Positions 16,504 through 26,263 are shown, counted from the stretch's first letter. The stretch is DNA of 64,000 nt from AM-0621 sp964386705 (GCA_964386705.1 CAYLTY010000002.1:50578-114577), one strand, 5' to 3'. The notes: generated from the letters alone by a model not told the origin. Translations and numbers: made by a program.

Positions 16504-19170
16504 ATGATGCGAGTCTTCACCTTAAGCTTGGCTGCTGCCGCCGTGCTGAGTTTTTCAGCGTCCATGTGCCGTGCGGACGCGGGTACCTACTTGAAGGTCT
16601 TCCCTGCCGAGGTCTCGCTGCGAGGCAAGGCTGCTCAGCAGAACATCGTGGTGCAGCTCGTCAACGAACAAGGTCTAACGCGCGACGTCACCGGTTCGGT
16701 CCTGGTGCGGACGACGAACGAAAAGCTGGTGGAGTTGAAAGGGCGCACGCTTAAGCCAAAAGCTGATGGTGAAACGAAGTTGTTGATCGAACTTGGCCAA
16801 CACAAGGCCGAAGTTCCGGTCGCCGTGAAGGACGCGGCAGTCTCCCGAGACATCAGCTTCCGTCTGGACGTTGAACCTGTCTTCATGAAGCACGGTTGCA
16901 ACAACGGTAGCTGCCACGGCGCGGCCAGAGGCAAAGACGGTTTCATGCTCTCCCTGTTCGGCTATGACCCGGCGGGCGACTACCACCGGCTGACGCGCCA
17001 GATGCCGGGTCGCCGAGTCGATCTCGCCGTGCCCGCTCAAAGCCTGCTGCTGGAAAAGGCTATCGGTGAAGTGAACCACACTGGCGGGCAACTCTTCACG
17101 GATGACAGTGACGACTACCAGGCCCTGTTGCGCTGGGTGGAAGCGGGTGCTCCTGACGATAAGGGCGACACGCCAGAACCGCTCGGCATTGAACTGCTCC
17201 CGCCGAAGGTCGTCTTTGCTGGCAGCGGCCAGACGCAAGAGACACTCGTCCTGGCGAAGTACTCGGATGGCTCGGTGCGCGACGTGACCAGACTGGCGCT
17301 GTTCATGTCCAACAACGAAGCCGTGGCTGCTATCGGGAAAGATGGAGTTGCCAAAGGCAACGGACGCGGTGGCGCGTTTGTCTTCGCGCGGTTCAACAAG
17401 TTCACCGTCGGCAGCGAAGTGCTGGTGCTGCCAACTGACGACAAGTTCTCATGGCCAAACACTCCCGAGTCGAACTACATCGACTCGCTGGTCTTCGACA
17501 AGTTGAAGAAGCTGCACATGGCTCCGGCCGAACTGGCCAACGATGAGACCTTCCTGCGACGCGTCTATCTGGACTTGATCGGCCTGCCGCCGTCACGCGA
17601 CGAATTCAACGCGTTCATGACCGACAACTCGCCGACCAAGCGCGCCAAAGTAATTGATGAACTGATCGAGCGGCCTGAGTTCGTCGACATGTGGGCGATG
17701 AAATGGGGCGAGTTACTCCGCATCCGCGCCGTCCAGAATGCTCAGCAATACGGGCGCGACGCCAAAGCCATGTGGTCCTACGCCGAGTGGCTCCGCGAGC
17801 AAATGGAAGCCAATCGGCCGTTGAATGAACTGGTCGCCGATCTGGTGATTGGTCAGGGCAGCAACATCAAAGAGCCAACCGCGAATCTCTACACCGCGGG
17901 CGAGCGACTAACTCCGCAGAAGACAGCGGAAGACTTCGCTCAGATCTTCCTCGGCACGCGCATTCAGTGTGCTCAATGTCACAATCATCCATTCGATCGC
18001 TGGACGATGGATGACTACTACGGCTTCGCCAGCTTCTTCGCCGGCATGAACATGAAGCGCGGCGTCGAAGGCCGCGAGGTCGTGGTCTACAACAACAATA
18101 ACGTCAACACCGTCGATCACCCGGTTGACGGTCGCAAGATGCCGCCCAAGTTTCTGGGCGGTCAGGCTCCTGAAGTGGCCGGACAGGATCCGCGAGTCTC
18201 ACTGGCCAAGTGGCTGACCTCGCCAGACAACGAAGCGTTTTCGCAAACGATGGCGAATGTCATCTGGTCGCATTTCTTTGGTCGCGGCATCGTTGAGCCG
18301 GTTGATGATGTGCGCATCAGCAATCCGCCGAGCAACAAAGAGCTGCTGGAAGCGATTGGACAGAAGCTTGCCAGCTACGGCTTCGACAAGAAGAAACTGG
18401 TCCGCGACATCTGCAATTCGCGGACGTATCAACTCTCAGCCGCGACCAACCCGACTAACGAATTGGACGAGAGCTACTTCTCGCACAGCTATGTTCGTCG
18501 CCTGCGAGCGGAAGTGCTGCTCGATACCATTACACGCATCACCGGCACGGAAGATCGCTTTCCGTCGTCGCCTCCGGGCACACGTGCTGTGCAGCTCTAC
18601 TCGGGCAACCTGACGAACTACTTCCTCACGACGTTCGGACGAGCCCCGCGAGAAAGCGCCTGCTCCTGCGAAGTGAACCGCGAAGCCAATCTCTCGCAGG
18701 CCCTGCACCTCGTGAACGGCGATACGATCACCAGCAAGGTTGCTGGCAGCCGGTTGATATCGAACCTGATCAACAGCAAGCAGCCGGTCGAAAAGATCGT
18801 TGAGGAACTTTACATCCTCGCCTTGTCGCGAAAGCCCACCGCAGACGAAGTCACGAAGCTGACAGACTTGATCAATCAAGACCTCAACAATCCTGATCGA
18901 GTCAACCAGCTCGCCGCGTTGCGTGCGCAGGCCGAAGCGACCTACCGCCGCACCGAAGAGCAGCTGAAGTCCATGAAAGCTGAGTATGCGAAGCTCAAAG
19001 ACGACGGCCAGGAAGCGGAAGCCCTGACGTCGCTCGAAAAGCAGATTGCCACCGCCGAAAAGCAACTCGCCGACAGCCGACAGCGTCAGATCAACAGCGT
19101 TCCGCTGATGGTCTACGGCGATATCCTGTGGGGGCTGTTCAACTCCACGGAGTTTGCGTTTAACCACTAA
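16504..19170 (+). CDS. DUF1549/DUF1553 protein with Big-like domains and cytochrome-like motif
   Basis: 888 residues from ATG 16504, which starts a signal peptide (MMRVFTLSLAAAAVLSFSAS); the open frame begins 23 codons earlier without a signal. After an N-terminal Ig-like Big domain (about 30-110) comes a PSCyt-type segment with GCNNGSCHG, a cysteine-rich CX4CH motif. A second Big-like domain follows (about 235-320). Then come DUF1549 (about 330-520) with the family motif CAQCHNHPFDRW, and DUF1553 (about 570-760). A coiled coil (about 805-860) precedes the C-terminus. The family is expanded in planctomycetes; proposed roles are in envelope redox or polysaccharide handling and are unproven. 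The usual adjacent DUF1501 partner is not here; two lone DUF1501 genes lie at 34514 and 38953. Confidence 0.93.
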   Translation: MMRVFTLSLAAAAVLSFSASMCRADAGTYLKVFPAEVSLRGKAAQQNIVVQLVNEQGLTRDVTGSVLVRTTNEKLVELKGRTLKPKADGETKLLIELGQHKAEVPVAVKDAAVSRDISFRLDVEPVFMKHGCNNGSCHGAARGKDGFMLSLFGYDPAGDYHRLTRQMPGRRVDLAVPAQSLLLEKAIGEVNHTGGQLFTDDSDDYQALLRWVEAGAPDDKGDTPEPLGIELLPPKVVFAGSGQTQETLVLAKYSDGSVRDVTRLALFMSNNEAVAAIGKDGVAKGNGRGGAFVFARFNKFTVGSEVLVLPTDDKFSWPNTPESNYIDSLVFDKLKKLHMAPAELANDETFLRRVYLDLIGLPPSRDEFNAFMTDNSPTKRAKVIDELIERPEFVDMWAMKWGELLRIRAVQNAQQYGRDAKAMWSYAEWLREQMEANRPLNELVADLVIGQGSNIKEPTANLYTAGERLTPQKTAEDFAQIFLGTRIQCAQCHNHPFDRWTMDDYYGFASFFAGMNMKRGVEGREVVVYNNNNVNTVDHPVDGRKMPPKFLGGQAPEVAGQDPRVSLAKWLTSPDNEAFSQTMANVIWSHFFGRGIVEPVDDVRISNPPSNKELLEAIGQKLASYGFDKKKLVRDICNSRTYQLSAATNPTNELDESYFSHSYVRRLRAEVLLDTITRITGTEDRFPSSPPGTRAVQLYSGNLTNYFLTTFGRAPRESACSCEVNREANLSQALHLVNGDTITSKVAGSRLISNLINSKQPVEKIVEELYILALSRKPTADEVTKLTDLINQDLNNPDRVNQLAALRAQAEATYRRTEEQLKSMKAEYAKLKDDGQEAEALTSLEKQIATAEKQLADSRQRQINSVPLMVYGDILWGLFNSTEFAFNH

Positions 19171-19199
19171 CGGACCATCCGAACCGAAATGCTAAGTAA

Positions 19200-19219
19200 G
19201 CCGGACAATCTCGTCCGGC
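19200..19219. repeat. Hairpin between convergent genes
   Basis: GCCGGAC-AATCTC-GTCCGGC is a perfect 7-base-pair stem with a 6-base loop. It lies between the stops of the DUF1549 gene (19170) and purC (19248). It has no T-run, so it may be a dispersed repeat or a weak two-way terminator. Confidence 0.55.
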
Positions 19220-19247
19220 CCACAGAGTGGTTCGCGGCGCATCGACA

Positions 19248-20135
19248 CTATTTCCAACCGAAGTTCGTGCCCGTCAGAACTTCAAACGCCTCGATGTATT
19301 TGGCCCGGGTTTTAGTAATGGTGTCCGCAGGCATGCTGGGGGGCGGGCTGTTCTTGTCCCAACCAGTTGTCTCCAGCCAGTCGCGGACAAACTGCTTGTC
19401 GTAAGAAAACGGACTGGTGCCGGGCTGGTAACGATCAGCCGGCCAGAACCGCGAGCTGTCGGGCGTCAGCACTTCATCGACCAGCAGGATCTCGCCGTCA
19501 CGGGTGCCAAATTCAAATTTAGTATCCGCGATGATGATGCCCTTCGTCCGGGCACGGTCCGCTGCTTGTTCGTAGATCTTCAGGCTGCGGTCGCGCAGCT
19601 GTTCCGCAGTTGATCCACCGATGGCTGCGACCATCTGGTCGAACGAAATGTTCTCGTCGTGTCCCGTCACGGCTTTCGTCGCGGGAGTGAAAATCGGCTG
19701 CGGCAGCTTGTCGGCTTGCCGCAGACCTGAAGGCAAAGCGATACCGCAGACGGTGCCACTTTGCTGATATTCCTTCCAGCCGGACCCCACCAGGTAGCCA
19801 CGCACCACGCATTCCACCGGCAGAACGTGAGCCTTCTCAACGACCATACTGCGGCCCTTGAGCGACTCCACATCTGTCCCCCCTGGCAGCGGCAAAGTAG
19901 TCGGATCCATGCTCAGCAGGTGATTCCGGACGCCCAGCAGGTCGAACCAGAACTTGCTGATTTGCGTGAGAACTCGGCCTTTATCCGGAATCCCGTTGGG
20001 CAAAACCCAGTCGAACGCGCTGATGCGGTCTGACGCCACAAAGAGCAGACGATCACCAAAATCATAGACATCGCGGACCTTGCCCTGACGGGGCGTCATA
20101 CCGGGCAAAACGCTGGAAAGCAGTGCGGTCGACAT
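19248..20135 (-). CDS. purC: Phosphoribosylaminoimidazole-succinocarboxamide synthase
   Basis: 295 residues from ATG 20135; a TTG nine codons upstream also keeps the frame but lacks support. SAICAR synthase joins CAIR and aspartate with ATP in purine synthesis, in the cytoplasm. Family segments are clear: GKVRDVYDFGDRLLFVASDRISAFD near the N-terminus, the ECVVRGYLVGSGWKEY substrate loop, TKAVTGHDENISFD, and IIADTKFEFG with LVDEVLTPDSSRFW near the C-terminus. The length fits the eukaryote-like long form (about 300 residues) rather than the shorter E. coli type. It is a single gene, not clustered with other pur genes here. Confidence 0.97.
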   Translation of the reverse strand: MSTALLSSVLPGMTPRQGKVRDVYDFGDRLLFVASDRISAFDWVLPNGIPDKGRVLTQISKFWFDLLGVRNHLLSMDPTTLPLPGGTDVESLKGRSMVVEKAHVLPVECVVRGYLVGSGWKEYQQSGTVCGIALPSGLRQADKLPQPIFTPATKAVTGHDENISFDQMVAAIGGSTAEQLRDRSLKIYEQAADRARTKGIIIADTKFEFGTRDGEILLVDEVLTPDSSRFWPADRYQPGTSPFSYDKQFVRDWLETTGWDKNSPPPSMPADTITKTRAKYIEAFEVLTGTNFGWK

Positions 20136-20375
20136 GCGGAGATTCTCAGTAGAGACGGACAAGCGGAAATCGCGGCCCCAGCGGGCTGACTCTGGCGGCA
20201 GTCTAGACCTGCCGACGTTCGTTGAACAACGTTCTCGCCAGAACTAGACTCGCCAGACATTTCTCAAAATTTGACGGCATTCACAGCATCGAAGCACATC
20301 CAACAGGCTGTCGAGTTCGCGCTCTAGAGCACGCCTCGAACGGTTCTGCCTAGAGCAGCAGATTGAGGTCAGCGA

Positions 20376-21869
20376 ATGGGGGTCATGCGATTCAGAGTCA
20401 CTTCGCCGGAACAGCTCGAGCTGGCGACCGACATTCAGCAAGCCTTCATGAGTGGCTTCGACGGTCGCGTGTTTCCCTCTCGTGTTGAGTTCGACGGAGA
20501 AGTGATCTCGATTCGCCGCAGCAATTCCGAAAGCGGCAAGCTGCAGATCAGCTACCCGGTGGCTGGATACGGCAAACCTGTCGTCAGCACCGCAACCCTT
20601 CGCGAACATGAGACGCCCTACAACCTCGCGCTGGAGCTCGCCCGCGGTAAGATCTGCCAGGTCCGCAACCAGCTCGCGACCTGGGAATCTCTGGGCATGC
20701 AGATTCCACAGGACTTCTACACCGTACATCGTGAATCGCACGTGTACTTCGCGAAAGCTACTGCGAACAAGCAGCAGCCGGCCGAGTGTTCCAAGCTGGC
20801 AGACATCGCGATTGCGAAAGCTCATGAAGCGGCCGAACGACTGACGCGAGCCTACGTCCGTCAGCGCCTGGCCGTCCGCTTCAAGCGTACTCCGCAATTG
20901 CCGGTGTCGTTTGGCTGCATGGTCAATCAGCCTGAATTGCCCCCCGCCGTCACAACGGAATACTGCGAGACCTTCAACGCTATCTCGGTGCCAATCGAGT
21001 GGCGGTCGATCGAAGCCGATGAAGGCGAGTACCGCTGGGAAGGCACTGACGCGATCGTGCAATGGGCTCAGGACCACAAGCTCGCGATGCGTGCCGGGCC
21101 GCTGCTCGACTTCTCCGAGAACGGTCTCCCCCAGTGGCTGCAGCAGTGGGGACACGACTTCTTCAATCTGCAAAGCTTCGTCTGCGACTTCGTCGAGACC
21201 GCTGTCAGCCGCTACATGGGCAAGATCCGCACGTGGGAACTGGCTACTAGGGTCAACACCGGTGGGGCCTTCAAGCTCAACGAAGAGGAACGCTTGTCGC
21301 TGTTGGCCCGCACGCTGGAAGTCGCCCGGCAGGTCGATGAAGAAACTCAATTCTTCATCCGCATCGACCAGCCTTGGGGAGCTTATCAAGCTCGCGGCGA
21401 ACATAAACTTTCGCCCGCTCAGTTTGTCGATGCGCTCTTGCGGTTCGGCACCGGGCTCGCTGGTGTGAACCTGGAGATTCCCGTCGGCTTCACGGGGCGA
21501 GGTACCGCTCCGCGCGACCTGCTGGACTTCTCGCGGTTGATTGATCTGTGGACCGTGTTGGAAATCCCCCTGCACGTGACGCTGGCCTTGCCGTCATCCA
21601 CCGAAGTCTCGACACACTGCACCAGCGAACTTTCTGCCGATGAGATTGGCTGGAAGCAACCGTGGAGCCGCGAAGCACAGTCTGAGTGGATCGAAACCTT
21701 CATCCCGCTGCTGATGGCCAAACAGTCGGTGGTCGGCATTTACTGGACGCACCTGACGGACCAGGCCGATCACGTCTTCCCGAACGCCGGCCTGATCGAC
21801 TCCAAAGGCCGATCAAAGCCCAGCTTCCAGTCCCTCCACCGCTGCCGCATCGGCCAACATCTGGGCTGA
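20376..21869 (+). CDS. GH10-like protein, probably without hydrolase activity
   Basis: 497 residues; ATG 20376 has GAGGTC seven bases upstream. Residues about 1-165 are a beta-rich region of unknown family. Residues about 175-480 follow the glycoside hydrolase family 10 barrel: FNAISVPIEWRSIEADEGEY matches the strand that precedes the catalytic centre, and QWAQDHKLAMRAGPLLDF matches the conserved 'vRgHpLvw' region. The acid/base glutamate normally in WDVVNE falls on R292 (WELATR). The nucleophile of the TELD motif falls on L403 (TLAL). Both catalytic residues therefore appear lost, so carbohydrate binding without cleavage is more likely than xylanase activity. There is no signal peptide. The gene is monocistronic and convergent with priA. 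Confidence 0.8.
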   Translation: MGVMRFRVTSPEQLELATDIQQAFMSGFDGRVFPSRVEFDGEVISIRRSNSESGKLQISYPVAGYGKPVVSTATLREHETPYNLALELARGKICQVRNQLATWESLGMQIPQDFYTVHRESHVYFAKATANKQQPAECSKLADIAIAKAHEAAERLTRAYVRQRLAVRFKRTPQLPVSFGCMVNQPELPPAVTTEYCETFNAISVPIEWRSIEADEGEYRWEGTDAIVQWAQDHKLAMRAGPLLDFSENGLPQWLQQWGHDFFNLQSFVCDFVETAVSRYMGKIRTWELATRVNTGGAFKLNEEERLSLLARTLEVARQVDEETQFFIRIDQPWGAYQARGEHKLSPAQFVDALLRFGTGLAGVNLEIPVGFTGRGTAPRDLLDFSRLIDLWTVLEIPLHVTLALPSSTEVSTHCTSELSADEIGWKQPWSREAQSEWIETFIPLLMAKQSVVGIYWTHLTDQADHVFPNAGLIDSKGRSKPSFQSLHRCRIGQHLG

Positions 21870-21917
21870 GCAACAACAGCGACGATAGAAGTCCATTTCA
21901 GCCGCGGGCCGCAAGCG

Positions 21918-24239
21918 CTACCGCAGATTGAGTGGATCAACGTCAATCACGAATTCCACATCGCGGTCGCTGGGAAGTTTGGTGCGCAGTTCACGCCACA
22001 GCTCACGGATGGGATCAAGCGTCGGAGCTGCCAGCAGGTAGTGGAACCGATAATGGTTCTGCAGTTTGGCAACAGGGCAAGGGGCCGGGCCGAGGACTCT
22101 CAGATCGAGCTGGCGCGAATCGACTACTTCGCGCAGTACGTCAGCCATCGCAATCGCGGTCGTGCGCACTCGCTCTTCAACAGGGCCGCGCAGGATTACT
22201 CGCACCCAGCGCGAAAACGGCGGGGCCAGCATGTCCTGCCGGTTCTGCAACTCTTGAGTGACGAAGCCCTCGTAGTCGTGCTGCACGGCCCGCTGAATGG
22301 CGAAGTCCGTCGGGGAACACGTCTGCACGAGGACCCGGCCACCTTTCTCACTGCGGCCAGCGCGACCAGCGACTTGAGCGATCAATTGGAAAGTCCGCTC
22401 GGAAGCCCGCAGGTCGGCCTGATGCAGGATCGTGTCCGCGTCGACGACACCCACCAGTGTGACGTTCGGGAAGTCGAGGCCTTTGGCGATCATCTGCGTG
22501 CCGAGCAGGATCTCCGCCTCGCCGCGTCGAAAGGCTTCGAGTGCCGCGTCGTGACTGCCGCGCCGCTTCATGGTGTCCGAATCCATGCGAATACAACGGT
22601 GGTTCGGGAACTTGTGCTTGACCTCTTCTTCCAGCCGCTGAGTTCCCGTGCCGAAATAGCGAATGCCCGGCATCGCACAGACCGGACAGGTCTGCGGCGG
22701 AGCGGTTTCGTAGTTGCACGTATGACACAGCACGAGTTGCTTGTCTTTGTGATACGTCAGCGTGATATCGCAGTTCGGGCACTTCACGCCTCCGCCGCAT
22801 GAACGACACCAGACAGTCGGCGAAAAGCCTCGCAGATTGAGGAACAGAATGACCTGCCCCTTGTCATCCAAGGCAGCCTGCATCAGTGAACGCATCGCCC
22901 GGCCAATGGAATGACCTTTCGCGCAGAGTGGATCGTTACGCAGATCCACGACGGTCGCAGGCGGCATCGGAATGCCAGTCGCTCGGCGCGGCAGCGAGAG
23001 CAACACATCGTCGTTCGTGCGCTGTTGTCCCGGTGGAGGCGGTTGCACGCGCTGCCAGGTTTCCAGAGTAGGCGTTGCCGAACCGAGGATCAGCGGCACG
23101 CCGACCATACGAGCCCGTTCGCGGGCCACCTCGCGAGCGTTGTAACGCGGCGCGGTGTCCTGCTTGAACGTAGTCTCGTGCTCTTCATCAATGATGATCA
23201 GGCCCAGATTCGGCGTCGGGGCGAAGATGGCGCTGCGGGCGCCGACAACAACCTGCACACCGCCCGCCAAGATACGTTGCCAGTGCCAATGCCGTTCGGC
23301 GTCTGTGAGATGACTGTGCAACACCGCGACGGAATCAAACCGGCTCTTGAAGCGGCGAATGGTTTGCGGTGTCAGACTGATTTCCGGCACCAGCACGATC
23401 GCCTGCCGCCCGTAGCTGACGACCTCGCGAATCGCCTGAATGTAGACCTCGGTTTTGCCGCTGCCCGTGACTCCGTGCAGCACCATCGTGCGGTGCTTGC
23501 CCGATCGAATCTGCAGCAGGATGGTCCCCAACGCTCGCTTCTGGTCCGGGTTCAGCTCCAGATCCGCTTGTGAGGCGACGTCCCCAAGAGTTGCATCAAT
23601 GGTCTCTGTCCGTTCCCGAACGGCGACAATCAAACCCCGTTCGCGCAGCCCGTTGATCGGCGCCGTTCCGCAGCCGACAGCTTCCGTAATCTGCTCGCCG
23701 CGCAGTGGGCGAGCTGCCTGCTTGAGATGCTCCAGCACGGCCGCCTGCTTAGCCGGGAGCTTCTGTTGCTTGAGTCGCTCCTCAAGGTCAGCAGCCAGCG
23801 TGAAGAACGTCAGCTCACGCGTTCCGGCTTGTCTCTTGACGCCTGCGGGAATGGCTGTCTCCAGCACTTGCCCCCAACCGCAGAGGTATTGGTCTGCGAT
23901 CCACTTGGTCAGTTCCAGCAGATGCGGGCTGACGATCGGTTCGCGATCCACCACGCTCAGAATCGACTTCAATCGCCGCTGCGGGTTGTCGAGCTTCGTC
24001 AGGCCGACACAGAACGCGATCTCGGTATGGTTGCCGGTGCCGAACGGTACTTCGACGCGCTGGCCGACGTTGAGCATCTCACGCAACGACTCGGGCACCA
24101 GATAGTCGTAGGTCGTTTCCAGCGGTCTGTTGATCGCGATCTGAGCCACTAGCCGATCAAGTTCGGCAGCAATCTCCCACTCGGGCCGTTCCGGCTCGGG
24201 AAGAAACAGGCTCTTCTGCGTCTGTGATTTGGCCGCCAT
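21918..24239 (-). CDS. priA: Primosomal protein N' (replication restart helicase)
   Basis: 773 residues. PriA recognises stalled or repaired forks and reloads the replicative helicase. The N-terminal 3'-DNA-binding domain (about 25-120) is present. The helicase core follows with Walker A GVTGSGKTEVYIQ (about 265) and Walker B DEEH (about 355). The zinc-binding region contains pairs CRSC, CPNC, CHTC and CPVC (about 480-525). Motifs V/VI follow, with GTQMIAKGLDFPNVTLV and QVAGRAGR (about 625-675). Length fits the family. The start at 24239 is the only in-frame ATG near the N-terminus. Stop 21918 is 48 bases from the convergent GH10-like gene. A terminator upstream separates it from the secreted-protein gene. 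Confidence 0.97.
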   Translation of the reverse strand: MAAKSQTQKSLFLPEPERPEWEIAAELDRLVAQIAINRPLETTYDYLVPESLREMLNVGQRVEVPFGTGNHTEIAFCVGLTKLDNPQRRLKSILSVVDREPIVSPHLLELTKWIADQYLCGWGQVLETAIPAGVKRQAGTRELTFFTLAADLEERLKQQKLPAKQAAVLEHLKQAARPLRGEQITEAVGCGTAPINGLRERGLIVAVRERTETIDATLGDVASQADLELNPDQKRALGTILLQIRSGKHRTMVLHGVTGSGKTEVYIQAIREVVSYGRQAIVLVPEISLTPQTIRRFKSRFDSVAVLHSHLTDAERHWHWQRILAGGVQVVVGARSAIFAPTPNLGLIIIDEEHETTFKQDTAPRYNAREVARERARMVGVPLILGSATPTLETWQRVQPPPPGQQRTNDDVLLSLPRRATGIPMPPATVVDLRNDPLCAKGHSIGRAMRSLMQAALDDKGQVILFLNLRGFSPTVWCRSCGGGVKCPNCDITLTYHKDKQLVLCHTCNYETAPPQTCPVCAMPGIRYFGTGTQRLEEEVKHKFPNHRCIRMDSDTMKRRGSHDAALEAFRRGEAEILLGTQMIAKGLDFPNVTLVGVVDADTILHQADLRASERTFQLIAQVAGRAGRSEKGGRVLVQTCSPTDFAIQRAVQHDYEGFVTQELQNRQDMLAPPFSRWVRVILRGPVEERVRTTAIAMADVLREVVDSRQLDLRVLGPAPCPVAKLQNHYRFHYLLAAPTLDPIRELWRELRTKLPSDRDVEFVIDVDPLNLR

Positions 24240-24340
24240 CAGTGTGGGTGGTCTCTATGAAGAATGCCCAATCGCAGAACGAAGAGGCAGAGCAGTACCG
24301 CGACCGTCAGGGAGCGGCCATTTTCGCGCGAGGTCCCCGA

Positions 24341-24396
24341 AAACAAAAATCCGCGTGTGGAGATGATCTCAATCCAGATCGTCTCCGCACACGGAT
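24341..24396 (-). terminator. Rho-independent terminator upstream of priA
   Basis: A 21-base-pair imperfect stem (24349-24369 against 24376-24396, three mismatched or wobble positions) encloses a 6-base loop. On the minus strand it is followed by TTTTTGTTTT. It lies downstream of the stop at 24473, so it ends the leftward transcript of the secreted-protein gene before priA. Confidence 0.75.
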
Positions 24397-24472
24397 CATA
24401 AGCAGATGAGAGCGAGGAATCGCGGGTCTGAAAGCTCACAAAGAACGGGACCGCTCATCAATCAGCTGCGGC

Positions 24473-25306
24473 TTATCGCTTGGCCTGAGCCGTGCCGACA
24501 ATCACAGCGCGCTGATATTCGCGGAAACTGACTTCCTTCATGTCGGCCTTTTTGAGCAATGACTCCCACAGGTTGATGTCCTGCCGATCGTCCGCAAACA
24601 AGGACCAGTCGAAGCGATGCTCAGCCTGCAGGTGCACCGGACGGCCAAGCGACACCTGCAGTTCCACGCGAGCCGGAATGTGCTGATGAGTTCTCAGAGC
24701 CTGATTGAGTCGCAATCGCGGCTCGGGATAGAGGGCTTGCGGATGCAGCACATAGTTCAGACGTGCCGCCCAGTCGGTGTAGGCGAGATACGCATTCGTG
24801 GCTTCCGGGATCTCCGCATCGCCACATTCAACCGCGTAGACAAATCGCGGGCTGGTCAGTTTCAGGCGTCGCGAAGTCTCGTCGTACGATTCTTCGAACT
24901 TGGGAGTGAGTAGAAACAGCAACGGCTCTACTTGCTGGGCATCGCGAGTGTTCTGTTCTTTCAGTCGTGCCGCGTAGCTCCTGGTTTCGTCACGAGCCGA
25001 ATCCAGCAATCGATTGATTTCGTCGAACGTGACCGTTGTGGTCAGCATGTGTCTCGAGCTGAAAACAATAAATCGCTGATGAGCCGGTTCGAAGATGCTG
25101 ACTTCACCCGCGGCCTGCACGAAGTCATAGACCTTGCCTGCGTGAAACAGCGACTTGCTGCGGGCGATGACTTCCGGCTTGTCGTCCGGAACGTCCCCCC
25201 CGATGCGCGACACTTTGGTATAGACGCGAAACTGCTGGGCTTCTGCCAGTTGGCAGCAGCTAAGCAGCGACACGACGAGTATCCAGAAGCGAGTGAGCTT
25301 CAGCAT
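24473..25306 (-). CDS. Secreted protein of unknown function
   Basis: 277 residues with a clear signal peptide (MLKLTRFWILVVSLLSCCQL, cut after AEA). The mature part begins QQFRVYTKVSRIGGD and contains a helical segment (DEINRLLDSARDETRSYAARLKEQNTRD at about 94-120 in part) and a C-terminal region with DWSLFADDRQDINLWESLL. I do not recognise the family; it looks like a periplasmic protein found in planctomycetes. The 3' terminator at 24341-24396 ends its transcript. It lies 48 bases after the Gfo/Idh/MocA gene, so the two may be co-transcribed. Confidence 0.8.
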   Translation of the reverse strand: MLKLTRFWILVVSLLSCCQLAEAQQFRVYTKVSRIGGDVPDDKPEVIARSKSLFHAGKVYDFVQAAGEVSIFEPAHQRFIVFSSRHMLTTTVTFDEINRLLDSARDETRSYAARLKEQNTRDAQQVEPLLFLLTPKFEESYDETSRRLKLTSPRFVYAVECGDAEIPEATNAYLAYTDWAARLNYVLHPQALYPEPRLRLNQALRTHQHIPARVELQVSLGRPVHLQAEHRFDWSLFADDRQDINLWESLLKKADMKEVSFREYQRAVIVGTAQAKR

Positions 25307-25354
25307 GGCAGGATGGATCGACGAAGGGAGGTGGCGGGAAGAGAGACGGGAGAA

Positions 25355-26263
25355 TCAGGCGGATGGGATTTGATCAAGTCGCACGACGGCACCTTGCGAT
25401 TGCTCGCTGGCCAGTGCCGCGTGGATGAAGCGGAGAACTTCGAGATTGGACGCGTGAGGAATGACAGGTTGATGAGTTTCAAAGGAGTGCAACATCGCTC
25501 GGCACAGACGTGCGTAAGTGCCGCGCGTCGAAACGTCGCGCGCGATCACTCCGTGTTCGCAGAAGGCTACGAAGCCATAGGCCGTCGAACCGCGACGCGT
25601 GCCGCGCACGGTGCCGATGCGACCATCGGCCCAGTGGCCGGTGACGACTTCAGCGCCTTCCGAGTGTGTCGTTGTGACAGACTCACAACCAGTGCCGAGA
25701 ATCTGATACAGCAGTTCGACCGCATGCACTCCGTAGTGCAGCAAGCCGGGATTACCGGGAGCTCGTTTAGCCGGGCCGTAGGTAACAGCTCCGGTGACCG
25801 CACCGACGGTCCTCTGCATTTCAATCAGTTGAGTAATCTCGTGAGCGAACCTCATCCCTGAGGAATTCAGCAGTGTGACGTGATGTTGCTGCGCGAGCCG
25901 CAACATCTCCTCTGCATCGCTCAACGAACACGCAAATGGCTTATCAACAAACGCATGCTTGCCAGCTTTCAGGAACGGTCGCACGCGGGGCAGATGAGCA
26001 GCACCGCACATGGATGTCACCACCACGGCGTCAATGCGGTCGATCAGATCTTCAGGCCGGTCAAACAGTTCCACTCCCAGCGACTGCATTTCCGCAGTGA
26101 ATCCCGGAATACGTTCCGGACCCATGACGGAGTCACCCGGCCAACCGGCGACCACGCGCGCTCCGTCCACGAAGTCATCGCGTTCAACGCCAGCGTGATG
26201 AAAACGCCGGGTGAACTCGACGCAATGCGACGAATCAAAGTCGACAATGCCGAGGCGCCACAT
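25355..26263 (-). CDS. Gfo/Idh/MocA family oxidoreductase (cytoplasmic)
   Basis: 302 residues. The fold is the NAD(P)-binding Rossmann N-terminal domain (LGIVDFDSSHCVEFTRRF instead of the usual GxGxxG) plus a C-terminal alpha/beta domain. DAVVVTSMCGAAHLPRVRPF and GKHAFVDKPFACSLSDAEEM match the family loop that carries the EKP-type lysine, here VDKPF. Members oxidise or reduce sugars, inositols or related alcohols; the substrate cannot be read from the sequence. The glycine-rich loop is degenerate, which may weaken or alter cofactor binding. There is no signal peptide, unlike the second family member at 36606. Confidence 0.85.
   Translation of the reverse strand: MWRLGIVDFDSSHCVEFTRRFHHAGVERDDFVDGARVVAGWPGDSVMGPERIPGFTAEMQSLGVELFDRPEDLIDRIDAVVVTSMCGAAHLPRVRPFLKAGKHAFVDKPFACSLSDAEEMLRLAQQHHVTLLNSSGMRFAHEITQLIEMQRTVGAVTGAVTYGPAKRAPGNPGLLHYGVHAVELLYQILGTGCESVTTTHSEGAEVVTGHWADGRIGTVRGTRRGSTAYGFVAFCEHGVIARDVSTRGTYARLCRAMLHSFETHQPVIPHASNLEVLRFIHAALASEQSQGAVVRLDQIPSA

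Noticed and set aside
20244..21575. 443-codon minus-strand open frame opposite the GH10-like gene
   Set aside because: The plus-strand frame matches GH10 and has a good ribosome binding site, whereas the minus frame matches nothing.
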